A stretch of 64,000 bases of DNA from Diabrotica undecimpunctata (lineage: Eukaryota > Arthropoda > Insecta > Coleoptera > Chrysomelidae). Of the stretch, positions 43,977 to 55,009 are shown in pieces; the stretch's first letter is position 1; each line of letters begins with the position of its first letter. The stretch lies in assembly GCF_040954645.1 (NCBI RefSeq), contig NC_092803.1:121353961-121417960 (forward strand). Direction: 5' to 3'. A program made the translations under genes and the position numbers. The notes under the pieces are model-generated. The model did not search any database and was not told the origin of the DNA. It saw nothing but the letters and a program-made list of their open reading frames with translations.

Positions 43977-45441
43977 TAAGTCTGAACTGATCCAAACAAT
44001 CAGTAGTATCAAATGCAAATCTTCCTGTAGTACTGATATACCATCCATAAAAATTTTCTTAAGTCTCCCAAATAATGTGTTGGAAGTCCTGGTCTCACTA
44101 ATTTACGATTCCTTTGAAAAGGGTATATTTCCAGAGTGTCTAAAGACAGCCATTATTAATCCTCTTCACAAGGGTGGTGATAAATCTAATGTCTGCATCT
44201 ATCTACTGTCTGCCTTACTACCGGTCCTATCCAAAATTATTGAGAGGCTTATAAAAGCCCGACTTATGTCCTTTCTCGTTGAAAACATTTTATGACAAAG
44301 TCAGTTCGGCTTTTTATCTAATAAATGTACCAGCGATGCAATACTTTCTGTACTACATGAGGTCTATCAAGCACTAAACAATAATCTTTATACTGCCACT
44401 GTTTTTTTGTGACTATGCCAAAGCTATTAATTGTGTAAATCACGACATTTTGATAAAAAACTAAATTTTTACGGAATTCAAGGTATTTCTTTGAATTGGT
44501 TACAATCTTACTTGAGGAATAGGAAACAACTAGTTAGAGCAAATGATACTGACTTCAGTCATAAAAGCATTGTATGTGGAGTACCACAAGGTTCAGTACT
44601 GGGTCCTCTACTTTTCCTTATCTTTATAAATGATATCACTAACTTAAAAATCGATGGAAAAATGTTTCTTTTTGCTGATGATACCAGTATTACCTGGAAG
44701 AACTCTAATATTGCAACTCTTCATGCAATTATAACTTCTGATCTACTTAAAATAAAAACCTGGTCCGACTCTAATTTACTCTCTTTTAATGTGGATAAGA
44801 CAGTAGCTCTTCAACCCTTGCTTCTTAATAACAGTCAGATCAGTATAGTTGGTTCTGTAAAATTTCTTGGTATTTTTATAGATAGCAACCTTAAATGGTC
44901 CCTTCATATCGATTTGTTAAGTAAGAAACTAGCCTCAGATTGCTATGCAATAAGATCTGTTTCGAAGGAAATGAATTTAGCATCTTCCAAAATAACATAC
45001 TTTTCTTTGTTCAAGTCTCATCTTCGACATGGCCTTCCTTTTTGGGGTTCTAGTACAGCTGCTCAATCTGATGTCATTTTTAAATTACAAAAAAGAGCAA
45101 TACGGTATGTTTTTGGTCTCAGTAGAATAACACATTGCAAAAGTTACTTCAAAAATCACGGGATTTTACCTCTACCCTCTCTATATATTCTAGAAACTGT
45201 TTGCTTAATTCGTAAACACCTACATGTTTTTTCAGCAAGACCTAATCATGGCTACTCCACCAGAAATTCAAGCTTTGATGAGTTTGTAAAGACATCTATA
45301 TTATATTCGACAAAAAAACTATACAACCATCTCCCTTTGCAACTTAAATCTACAACTTCTTTCCTAAAGTTCCGTAAATTGACAAAAGCATATCTATCTG
45401 AAAGACCTTATTATTCAGTGGAAGAGTTTCTTAACGAATAA
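43977..45441 (+). pseudogene. CR1/Jockey-type LINE reverse transcriptase, nearly complete
   Basis: Early RT blocks lie in broken frames at 43970-44430 ('SIKCKSSCSTDIPSIKIF', 'SFEKGIFPECLKTAIINPLH', FLSNKCTSDAILSVLHEVYQ, 'CDYAKAINCVNHDILI' motif A with Phe-Asp changed). They are followed by a clean 336-codon ORF (44431-45441): 'WLQSYLRNRKQLVRANDTDF', 'GVPQGSVLGPLLFLIFINDI', FLFADDTSI with the catalytic ADD intact, VKFLGIFIDSNLKW, 'SHLRHGLPFWGSSTAAQSDV' and the C-terminal 'STKKLYNHLPLQLKSTTSFL'. At least one stop and two frameshifts inactivate it. It is the best-preserved LINE in the window. Confidence 0.88.
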
Positions 45442-45750
45442 GTAAGAAATTACGGTACGTTTAGGTACAACAATAAAGTATTTTTATATGTATATATTTG
45501 GGTATCACATGCAGCAGCTTAAACTTATTCGTAATCTAATTCGTAAGGTTTTATTATGCAATTTGCAATTTAATGCAATTTTGCAATGGATTGTATATTT
45601 TATTATGTTTTATTCTGTGATATTGACGATTTATGTAATTTTAGTAAATTTTAATTGTTATTGTTATTATTTTTTTTTACTTTTTGTAAGCTTTGTCCAT
45701 AAAATTGTACACTTTTCAGTGACAATAAAGCATATTTCAAACATTTAGCT
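45442..45750 (+). other. 3' UTR of the CR1/Jockey-type LINE
   Basis: AT-rich with AATAAAGTATT (about 45471) and GACAATAAAGCATATTT at the 3' end (about 45721-45737). The split arthropod gene resumes right after. Confidence 0.6.
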
Positions 45751-45754
45751 TCAG

Positions 45755-46217
45755 ACCTTGACATTGTACAACTTGTATCAGGCAGAGGTACAAAATGCCG
45801 TGTCGATGTTCGTTTTCCGTCAAATTTTCTATGAAGACCTCAATTTGTCCTTTCATGCGTCAGATTCAGACAATTGCCGCAAATGCGATGGCTTTGAAAT
45901 TAAAATGAAGGCAGCTAAGGCTAATGGTGAAAAATGTCAGGCAATTAACGTGGAAAAAGAACTGAACGTGGAAAACATTGGCGACGCCAGTTATTTCCAC
46001 AGGTGTTTCTTATTACAAAAGAAAACTTTGGACATTTCGTTTTGGGATCCATAATTTGCATACGGATGAAGTTCATATGTACATGTGGGATGAAAGCGTT
46101 GCTTCATGGGGTTCTCGTGTTAATCATAGTTTTTATTTAAAACTTGCACAAAACGTACGAGTTAAATATGATGGCTTATTTGCAGAGAAAGATAATGATC
46201 ATGAAGATAATAATTAA
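45755..46217 (+). pseudogene. 3' portion of the split multi-copy arthropod gene
   Basis: ORF 45758-46054 reads 'VSMFVFRQIFYEDLNLSFHA', then DSDNCRKCDGFEIKMKAAKA. A second frame (45978-46217) reads 'ATPVISTGVSYYKRKLWTFR', 'FGIHNLHTDEVHMYMWDESV', ASWGSR. This order (F.Y.IF...LNLSF, C..CD.., ATPVISTG..YYKR.LW, Y.WDE..A.RG) matches the middle of the same family as 42560-43040. An internal deletion shifts the frame. The final 'SDQCGGQN'-type end is missing. Confidence 0.65.
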
Positions 46218-46435
46218 TATCTATTTTTAATGAAAAAAAGTATTTTTGAATAAATAATTATTGGATTTGAAATCATCAGTAATTTGATCTCTTTGATTAT
46301 GGGCTATTTATTCTCTAAAAATATCCAGAAGCAGATAAATGTAAAAGTGGGCCATTCCACAATCAAACTCTTTTTTACAGTAAAAATTAGCAAACAAGCT
46401 CAATTCAGTATTCGTTAGTACCCACATGTATATTC

Positions 46436-46442
46436 ATATATA

Positions 46443-46510
<68 letters not shown>
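46436..46510. repeat. (TA)n microsatellite, left half of the mariner target
   Basis: TA tract ending exactly at the mariner TIR. The right half is at 50368-50421. Confidence 0.9.
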
Positions 46511-46513
<3 letters not shown>

Positions 46514-47023
46514 TGTAAAAGCCAAATGGAATAAATTCATTATTTAGGTTACTGTACATATTTATAAAAAATCCCGAAACACGTCAAATTTAAATTATAA
46601 CTTGACATTCTTTAACGTGAAAATGCAACTCCTACCTTCAACCACCTTAGAATGACAGATACAACCCCCAATTTTTAAAATAGGAAGTATAGGCTTGTGA
46701 TATATCGTTTGAAAGGTCTTTTCATTCTCCAGTCAAAAATGTTGTCGCTTTCAAGTTTATTAAGATTAATTAAGATAAAATAAATTAAAATCATGTGGTT
46801 ACCGAAATTCGCTAAAATATACTCAAAACTTTTTTCCCGTTTAGGTCTTGATAATGAGAAAGTGAACAAAAACCATAGCAATGTGGTTTTTAGATGGTAA
46901 CCATTAAAAAACTTTAAAGAATTTCCGTGGCAACGTTATTTTAACACGCATTAGTAAATTGTTTTATTTAAGTTGTCAGTATTTTAATTTAAGTAAAAAG
47001 TTCGTTCAATTTAATTCTGAAAA

Positions 47024-48125
47024 ATGGTTAGATTAACGGAAATGCATAAAATAACAGTTTTACAAATGATTGGTTACGGAGATAACACCCGAACACAACA
47101 GGAAGTAACTCGCCTATTTCATAAGAAATTTCCTAATTTACCACCTATATCCCAAGGAACAATAAGTAAAATAGAGAAGCAGTTTCGCGAGTTTGGTCAC
47201 GTAAGGCAGATAAAAAAAGCAGCTGCCAATGCACTGAGTGATGAACTCAAATTAGATGTGTTGCTTGAGTTTCAGGAAAATCCACATACATCGAGTAGAC
47301 AGGCATCCACTACGTTCAATGCTAGCCATACATCGATAGTAAACATATTAAAAGAAAATAAATTGCATCCCTATAAGATGATACCTACTCAGGAGCTCAT
47401 GGAAGACGATTTTGATAGGAAAACTTTTTTTTGTGAGCAAATGATGGACATGTTGGATAACAATATTATCCAATTAGAAGACGTTATGTTTTCTGATGAG
47501 TGTACTTTTTCACTTAACGGTCATGTTAATCGGCAAAATTGCTACTGGGCCTCGGAAAATCCTCACTGGATGAGAGAAAAATACACTCAATACCCTCAAA
47601 AGGTTAATGTTTGGGCAGGGATTATAGGAAACAATATCATTGGTCCCTTTTTCATTGAGGGCAACTTGAATGGCAACAATTATTTGGCACTACTTCAAAA
47701 TGATGTCAATCCAACGTTGGCAAATTTATAGCCTGGTCCAGAAAACCCCTTAAGTTCCAGCGAATACGATATGGTTTCAGCAGGATGGTGCACCACCATA
47801 TTACCAACATAATGTCCGGCAGTACCTCGATACAATATTTCCCAATCGATGGATAGGGAGGCGAGGATAGATTGAATGACCAGCACGATCACCTGATCTT
47901 ACATTATTAGATTTCTTTTTATGGGGATATGTGAAGAGCCATGTGTACCAAACTAAACCTTCTGATTTAAATGACTTAAAAGAACGAATAACGCTTGCGA
48001 TTAGGTCGATCACGCCTGTTATGTTAAATAATGTTAGAAGACAGTTTTATTTGAGATTAGGATGTTGCCGAGACGTTCGCGGTGAACATTTTGAACATCT
48101 TGTTACGATAAATATACTGGCCTAA
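47024..48125 (+). pseudogene. Mariner transposase, DD41D-type
   Basis: The first 235 codons (47024-47731) are clean: an HTH region ('MHKITVLQMIGYGDNTRTQQ', 'PPISQGTISKIEKQFREFGH', 'QASTTFNASHTSIVNILKEN') and the start of the catalytic domain (VMFSDECTFSLNGHVNRQNC, first Asp; 'KVNVWAGIIGNNIIGPFFIE'). After a frameshift near 47740 the gene continues with WFQQDGAPP (second Asp) and RSPDLTLLDFFLWGYVKSHV (third Asp). I count 41 residues between the second and third Asp, hence DD41D. Two stops lie in that interval (RRG-stop-IE-stop). The C-terminus 'NNVRRQFYLRLGCCRDVRGE' ends near 48110. Inactive but recent. Confidence 0.88.
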
Positions 48126-48209
48126 CTTTTATGACTAATTATTCTGTTTTATTGTAGAAATTTCGGTGGAAGTCTAGATTCAAATTATGGTGAATTCTCC
48201 AACTTGATG

Positions 48210-48410
48210 TTCTCGACTATTCCAGTATATCAGGATTTCGTATATAAATACAACACTTTTATATGGAGGGCCAGTTAATACTCAAGACCCGCGCTCGCGA
48301 ATTTGTACGTACGGATATAATAAATTATTGTCAGATAAGTTAATATAAATAAAGAAATAAATTAAATCCGTAAGTGTTATAAATATTGAACCTTTTAATA
48401 AATTCACAAC
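48210..48410 (+). repeat. 5' LTR of gypsy copy 2 (start approximate)
   Basis: Homologous in layout to the LTR at 8228-8477: TATATAAATAC box, GCGCTCGCG, GTACGGATATAATAAATTA, and the terminal TTAATAAATTCACAACA. A TGTTCTCGAC at about 48211 is a possible start. Confidence 0.65.
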
Positions 48411-48413
48411 AAA

Positions 48414-48426
48414 TGGTGTCAGAGTG
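48414..48426 (+). promoter_or_regulatory. Primer-binding site of gypsy copy 2
   Basis: TGGTGTCAGAGTG follows the LTR end ...CACAACA by two bases and matches the site of copy 1. Confidence 0.7.
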
Positions 48427-48481
48427 AGATCGAACATAAATTAGACTTATAATAATAATACAAGTGAATATAAAATAAATT

Positions 48482-49846
48482 GTGAAAATGGCTACGATTT
48501 ATGAGCTGACAGTGACTAATTTAAGAAGACATCTTGAAGACAGAGAATTAGCTTCTACCGGAAAAAAGGCTGAGTTAGTCCAACGACTAAAGAACGCTTT
48601 GCTAGAAGAAGGTCTAGATCCAGAGACTTATATATTTGAAGATGCTGTCATCTCGTCGATTTCGAAATTGGAGAACAAAGTTTCTGACGATATTTCGAAA
48701 GTTTCTTCTGATGTAGCCAAAGTTTCCGGTGATATCGCATCATTAGAGAACAAAGTTTCTGGCGATATTTCGAAAGTTTCCGGCGACATCGCTTCTTTAG
48801 AAAGCAAAGTTTCTAACGAGATTTCTTCCCTGGAAAGCAAAGTTTCTGCTAACATCTCTTCAGAAATCTCTAAAGTCACTTCTGAGATGTCTGCCCTGGA
48901 CGATAGAATATCTTCGTTAAAAAACCAAGTTGCTGCCGATAAGTTGGCCTTCGAAGAAAAGATTAAAGAGATGGAAAGGAAGATGGAAGAAACAGGGACA
49001 GCAGAGAGAGGTAACAATCCGATTACAGTGGAGATAAAAGAAGACGAGACGAAATTTAAGTTGGAGACACGGCCGAAATTTGAAGGAAGTGGAGGTTCTA
49101 TTCATGTTAAAGTCCCAACTTTCGACGGAAAATCATCATGGAACAACTACATGAAACAGTTCGAATCAGCCGCAAGAGCAAATGGATGGTCTGAAAAAGA
49201 AAAGGCTGTAAACCTGACTATCGCTCTTCGAGGAGATGCCTTAGATGTGCTTCAGACCATAGCCGTAGAGGAGACCGATGATTTCGAACAACTGAAGAAG
49301 AGGTTAAATATGCGATATGGCCACGAACATTTGGAGCATGTATATCAGTCGCAGCTTAAAAATCGTAGACAGAAGAAAGATGAGGCTCTTCAAGAATATG
49401 AGGTAGATATTGCCAGATTAGTACGATATGCTTATCCAACAGCTCCCGAAGACATGATGGAAAAATTGGCCGTTCAAACGTTTATTGATGGTCTTCGTGA
49501 TCATGAAATGCAGAGAACACTGCGATTAGCACGTCACAAGACGCTGGTTGATGTCCTATCCGCCGCCCTCGAATATGAGTCAGCTACGCAGGCCTCTGGC
49601 GGTTACAGTAAAGTTAGGACTGTAAAAGAGGAAGGAGATGAAGATAAACTTGACCAGCTCTTTAATTTGATGAAAAGCATGACATGCAAGAAAAAGAAGA
49701 CCATAAAATCAAGAAACTCACCATCAGGAAAACCAGAACGAGTCAACCTTAGGGGGGCAGCTTCGACCCGGAACTCTTCCAAAGACCCTCTTATACTAAT
49801 AGCTTCTTTGAAATGTCGTGATATTATTGTTACGCTCGCCTACTAA
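48482..49846 (+). pseudogene. Ty3/gypsy Gag with SAP domain and coiled coil (copy 2, complete Gag core)
   Basis: 454 codons, but the start codon is in fact within GTGAAAATGGCTACG, so MATIYELTVTNL is the likely N-terminus. The SAP motif is at 6-40 ('LRRHLEDRELASTGKKAELV'). The coiled-coil repeats are at about 60-165 (KVSGDIASLENKVSGDISKV). The Gag core is at about 205-360, including the segment absent from copy 1 ('ARANGWSEKEKAVNLTIALR', 'RLNMRYGHEHLEHVYQSQ'). The C-terminus PLILIASLKCRD runs in frame into the first Pol residues and then stops, because Pol has been deleted. This shows that Gag and Pol are one frame in this copy. No CCHC knuckle is present. Confidence 0.88.
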
Positions 49847-49985
49847 TAAATTATTGTGTATGTAGTGATAAAATAAACTTATATTAATTATCGTGCCTTT
49901 TAATAAATTAAAGTAGGAACAAGATAATAAATTAGTAAAGACATTATAAATTAAAGACATAACAATTAATAAATTCACAACAATC
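49835..49985 (+). repeat. Partial 3' LTR of gypsy copy 2
   Basis: Starts at TTACGCTCGCC, matching the GCGCTCGCG block, and ends TTAATAAATTCACAACA, the same terminus as the 5' LTR. The Pol gene and U3 are missing: the deletion joins the first Pol codons directly to the LTR R region. Confidence 0.7.
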
Positions 49986-50364
49986 TACTTCATTAACATT
50001 CATAGTTCTTTTTCGTGTTCTACATTTTATTACGTTTTGCATTACATTTTAGTTTGATTGTATTGTAGCGAATTTCGGTAACCACATGATTTTAATTTAT
50101 TTTATCTTAATTAATCTTGATAAACTTGAAAGCGACAACATTTTTAAATGGAGAATGAAAAGACCTTTCAAACGATATATCACAAGCCTATACTTCCTAT
50201 TTTAAAAATTGGGGGTTGTATCTGTCATTCTAAGGGGGTTGAAGGTAGGGGTTGCATTTTCACGTTAAAGAATGTCAAGTTATAATTTAAATTTGACGTG
50301 TTTCGGGATTTTTTATAAATATGTACAGTAACCTATAATGAATTTATTCCATTTGGCTTTTACA

Positions 50365-50367
<3 letters not shown>

Positions 50368-50421
<54 letters not shown>
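50368..50421. repeat. (TA)n microsatellite, right half of the mariner target
   Basis: TA tract directly abutting the right mariner TIR. Confidence 0.9.
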
Positions 50422-50426
<5 letters not shown>

Positions 50427-51662
50427 AAATATTACAGTAGATCCAGTTTGAGCTGTTAATGCTCAAAAAACAGAGAAAATTTGTTTTTTTCCAAATTGAA
50501 TATCACAGGCTTTGGCCATTATTGCACTCAACGCCTCACATATTGTTGTAATCCAAGTTAGGAAGTCATAGGCAAAAGGACAACGCCAAATGGGATGATA
50601 ATGAAAAACAAATTAGATTTTATGTCCGATTGACAACCTAAGAGGGTGGGTTTTTTATTTTTGAGATATTATATTATGTTTTGAATATAAAATTTCATAT
50701 GTAAGAGGCAAACAATAATAGCTTTTTAAGATGATTTTCGGTTTCTTCACCGAAAACCAAACTATTTTTTCTTCTTTCATTTTTACATATGTCTATTTAA
50801 CAATATCTTTGTCTCAAACTTTTAACCAATATTATAATGTGTATTGCATAATGGTAATATATTTTTTGATCATTAACTAAAATTGATTATCATTTGGACG
50901 TTAACTCGACGATAAAATAGACAGTCACCGTTTAAAATAGTAGGAAGAAATATTTAACTTTTTTCACTTAGTACATCTTACGATCACTTCCTGTGTTGAA
51001 AATCTTCCGTCTATATCATTAAGATAAATCAAAAGATAAATATTATTTAATAGTATATATTAAGAACTTTGTATGGTGAATAACTATTCCGCTAACTACT
51101 ATTACTGTTTTTGCGGCATAACTGATAAATCAAAATAATGCAATTCTTTAATGCACAACCTGCAATTCGTGATACTCAGTTTTATATAAAAAACTAATTG
51201 TTTGGCTCATTTTGGTCTATATAGTGAATGTAGAAATTGTTGCGTGACGTAACTAACCATTTCGCAGATAGGTACCTGATGTACCTGAGGATAATCTTAA
51301 TAAATCTAAATGAGAGTGATTTTGTTACACTAGTGAGATTAGCAGATCAAATTTCGTACGGTAATTACTACTTTGTTGCACTGTAAGGACGAGAAAATTT
51401 TGCAATATTGTAAAATATTATCTTACGTAATTTGGAACTAAAGATTCGATTCGCGAACAATTGTACACGGAAATCTATTATCTACTATATTATTAACAGC
51501 GAATAAAATAAAACATATACTGACAAATAATAAAGCTAAGAATATAATCTACAAAGTTAACCAAGCATATACTAGATAAAGGCCTTTATAAAATATTAAG
51601 AGAAATTAGAAATAAGAGAAATTAGACTTCAGACATACAATAGTATGATACACTGTCTATAT
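50422..51662. other. No gene recognised
   Basis: About 1.2 kb AT-rich without ORFs longer than 60 codons. Confidence 0.45.
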
Positions 51663-51902
51663 ACAGGGTGCGGCATTAGTGCGAGGAAGTCCATTTATTC
51701 ATTTGCCGTAGAGATACAAAAAAATAATTTAAGTAGAAGTTGCAGCATGGATAGGACCACACTTTAAAAATATTTTCATACATACAGTATATTTCTTGTT
51801 TTTTTTTCAATATAGGTTTTGCAGTGTTACACGAGGTAGTTTAAAAGATAATTAGGTTTTTTTAATTAATTTCGTAGCAAAATCAACACCCTGTAGAATT
51901 GT
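51663..51902. mobile_element. Small MITE with ACAGGGTG / CACCCTGT ends
   Basis: ATACAGGGTG near 51663 and CACCCTGTA near 51893 form short inverted ends around about 230 bp without an ORF. A similar TACAGGGTT...ACACCCTGTA pair spans 52005-52074, so these may be ends of the mariner remnant that follows. Confidence 0.45.
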
Positions 51903-52439
51903 AGAAGTTTGACATCATAAACTATATTTATGTTTATAGGATTTTTAATATAATCTTCTATTGTCCCAAATTATCAACATAGCGAAATATTTAGTTTTGA
52001 TATACAGGGTTGGTCAAAACTTGGAACGAGTATTTTCTGAGTTTTCTTAAATGGAACACCCTGTATTTTAGTAATATTGTGAAATAACATTGTATGGTAC
52101 ATTATTATTTCTTGTTTACTTATATATAACTGCTTTAATTTGTGAGTTATTCGTGATTGTTTGAGCCAAACATTAATTGCAACAGAAGTTAGATGACATT
52201 TTATTGGGTTGGGCGTGAAAAATTACATAATAATCTAGACTGATCATTAATTTGTTAATATTTCATAAGATATCAAAATACCTCAGCAGTTAAAATTGTT
52301 AGTGTATAAAATATTAGTAAAAATACACATTAACTAATACTGTGATAATAAGACCTTGAAGGTAATAGGTCTAATTAATTAATTAATCTCATACATTATT
52401 TTATAATTCTCTCTTTTATATCTTCTTTAGCTGTAGTTG

Positions 52440-53015
52440 GTGTTTTATACAATTTATTTTTTGTTTAGACTCAGAAAATAAAGTTCAGCCAGTTTAACTC
52501 TGGAGATCGTGGAGGCCACTCCTTTCCTTCCATATCTATATTCTCTCACGTGTGTTGATTGGTACATCAGTAATGGAAGAACCATTGACTCCGGCAATTC
52601 GAAAAAATCTAAATACATATTTTCGTTTACGCGATTTCGAAAAAAAAAAGGGTCCTACTATATAATTTCCAGGAATTCCAGCCCAAACATTTAATGATCA
52701 TGTTGTTTGACTGTGTTGTAGTGTAAATTAGAATTTGAGTAATATTGGAAATTATGTCTGTTTACAATACTATTTTTGTGGAACGTAGCTTCATCTCCAA
52801 ATAAAACGTATTCGAAGAAACATGCATCATTCTAAATTTGTTTTTGCCCTTAACTAGAAAATTCTACACTTTGATTAAATTAAAGCTGTCCTCACTAATC
52901 TTTTGGTGCAACTGTACATGATATACGACCACTAATTTCAAAAGCATTTGCAATTTCCCTCGTACTAATATACGGATTCCCAGTGATACTAATAGTCCAA
53001 TCGTCAGAGATTTGA
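52440..53015 (-). pseudogene. Mariner-type transposase, middle and catalytic part
   Basis: Minus-strand pieces read GNPYISTREIANAFEIS (second HTH), GDEATFHKNSIVNRHNFQYY (first Asp), VNVWAGIPGNYIVGPFFF and EWPPRSPELNWLNFIF (third acidic position, changed to Asn). Order and spacing match a transposase. The N-terminal part is at 54396-54660 beyond a nested insertion. Stops and deletions abound. Confidence 0.75.
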
Positions 53016-54395
53016 CCCCTAAAAATCATACGAACAAGCTGAATTTTGTTGAGAATATCAAATTTGGGACACCAAAAAAGATGAAAAACAGTTTATCACT
53101 TTTACCACCGGGATTTTCCCCAAAACCTCCCTCATAGTGGGGTAAAAACGCAAAAAAATCGATTAACCTATAATAAACATTTTTGTTCAAAACTATCTTA
53201 GCTATATTTTTTATTCAAAAATTTTTTTTCTATGGTGTCTAGATTCTTGGTAAAATTTTTTTTGAAAGAAATGATGAGAGCAAGGTGTGGCTGGTGGAAA
53301 GATTGGATGAGCATGGGAGAAAAATTTGGTATTGAGGTAAGGTGTGAATGGGAATGGAAAGATAGCTGGCCTAGTATAATTGAGAATATGATAGGAAAAA
53401 AAGAAGGAGGAGATACAGCTTCAGGCTGAGAGTAGGGCACTCGAATCAAATTTTTGTTATTGGCATTATCTACTGAAAATGGAAAATTTTGGGGACATTC
53501 GATGGCTGTTCAAATTAAGATGTGGAATTCTATATTTTAATGATCGCCCTGGCAGTAGTGATGAAAGAAGGTTTTGCTCAATGTGTAACACGGAGGAAAG
53601 GAAAGATGTGAAACACTTTTTGGGAAAATGTTCGGTGTTGAGACAGATTAGGTTAAATAGTAGAGTGAAAGTAGTTACTATGATGAGACACGGACAGGCT
53701 GAGTTAGCAGGTTATTGTAGGGAGGCATAGGTATGAGTTAGTGAGCCTATTTAATTACTAAATCTATTAGCATGCTGTTAGTTCAATAGGATGAAAATAT
53801 TAAAATAATTTTGATTTTTTTTAATAATATTAAATAACAATAAAAATTTTGTTATTGTTATTGTTATTATTATTATTATTTAAACATCTTTCACTCCCTC
53901 TAAGGGACAAATTCAATCATTTCAAATTGAAGCTATACCTTACTGTTATACATTGTTATTATTGTTTTGTCCAGTGCGAAGTCTTACTCAGTTGGATTAT
54001 ACACATTTAGTTTATTACTATAACACTTATATCAATATTTATTTAATTTGTTTTTTATTAATTTTAATGACCTTGTTAGATAGAATGAGCCTTAGTGGAA
54101 TTTTTTGTATATTAGAGAATACTATTTGTTTGCCAACCCTCCTGATGGCATGTGCCAAGGAGAACAAATGTCGCTAAAAAAGAATATTGTATTTTTTTAA
54201 TGAGAAATAAAAAGGCATTATTGATTTATTGATTGATTGATTCTTGGTAAATCGATTTTTTTCCGTTTTACTCCCTCTATTTCTCTTTAATAGAAAGCCC
54301 GGAGGTAAGTGTGGTAAACTTTTTTGCATCTTTTTTGGCGTTCTAAAATTGCCATTCTGACATTCAGCTTGTTCGTATGATTTTTAGAGGTTCAG
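53016..54395. mobile_element. Foldback MITE (arms about 230 and 155 bp) interrupted by a LINE
   Basis: The left arm starts CCTAAAAATCATACGAACAA at about 53019, and the right arm ends with its inverse TTGTTCGTATGATTTTTAG at about 54373-54391. The arms also share CACCAAAAAAGATG-type and AAAAAAATCGATT words in inverted order. The MITE therefore has almost no unique centre. A LINE copy (53255-54238) sits in its middle. It is itself inside the mariner transposase. Confidence 0.8.
53255..54238 (+). mobile_element. 5'-truncated LINE with 13-bp target duplication
   Basis: GATTCTTGGTAAA at 53242-53254 recurs at 54239-54251. The insert carries the end of a LINE ORF2 (53479-53730: 'WLFKLRCGILYFNDRPGSSD', FCSMCNTEERKDVKHFLGKC, GYCREA-stop), with a CX2C...HX4C zinc motif, preceded by 'RARCGWWKDWMSMGEKFG'. 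A 3' UTR of about 500 bp ends in a TTGATTTATTGATTGATT tail. The duplication is exact, so the insertion is young. Confidence 0.87.
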
Positions 54396-54660
54396 TGGCA
54401 TTTTCGTCGCTGACGACTGGAGTATTAGGATTACATTTAATTCATTATCTTCATTTACAATAGTTTTTGTTCGATTAAATTTCTCGTAATTTACGTGTCC
54501 AGTCCGTTGAAAATTTTCTAATAAATTTTGAAAAGGTTTTCTTCTTGGTTGTCGTCTCTCTGGTATTGCTGATGATAAATTTTTGTTACTAGTAGCACAT
54601 TTTTGTTACACTCTCCTAGCACAAAAACCATCAATACGTTCATCTTATAAAAAATTCATG
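54396..54660 (-). pseudogene. Mariner-type transposase, N-terminal part
   Basis: Degraded minus-strand frames read FLVLGECNKNVLL and KIYHQQYQRDDNQEENLFKI, resembling the first helix-turn-helix (L.LGEC..N...A...Y...YP). It belongs to the mariner piece at 52440-53015. Confidence 0.55.
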
Positions 54661-55009
54661 TAAATAATATTAACAGAGCAACAGGAACTATAAAAATAGT
54701 CTAATGTTAAACTTTTAGGCAAGTTTAGTGTCAAAGTCATAGCCAACTTGGTAGAATACTGTGGTATTATTAATATTTTACACACCAAAGATAGCATTAA
54801 ATCTTATTTTTTACGTGAACGGTTTATTACTTATGACTAATTGAAGAATTAGTTATTATACTGAATAGCAAATGAAGTCACAGATAATTATTTTCATTGC
54901 CATCTTTACAGTATTCATATTATATTATTATATACAGCTCTTTTTTAATTTCGTTAGTAAAGTCACAAAAGAAATTTGATAAATTGTTGATTACACCACC
55001 ATCTAACCC
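54661..55009. other. No gene recognised
   Basis: AT-rich, no ORF of note. Confidence 0.4.

Larger units (their letters stand above)
46511..50367 (+). mobile_element. DD41D mariner with about 308-bp TIRs, hosting a gypsy element
   Basis: GTGTGTAAAAGCCAAATGG at 46511 is matched inverted as CCATTTGGCTTTTACACAC ending at 50367, and the match continues for about 308 bp (46511-46819 and 50061-50367). Both ends abut TA tracts, consistent with TA target-site choice. Inside lie a transposase gene (47024-48125) and a separate LTR retrotransposon copy (about 48210-49985). Without the guest, the element is about 2.1 kb, a sensible size for this class, though the TIRs are long for mariner. Confidence 0.88.

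Noticed and set aside
47695..48013. Minus-strand ORFs over the mariner transposase
   Set aside because: They are shadows of the frame-shifted transposase on the plus strand.
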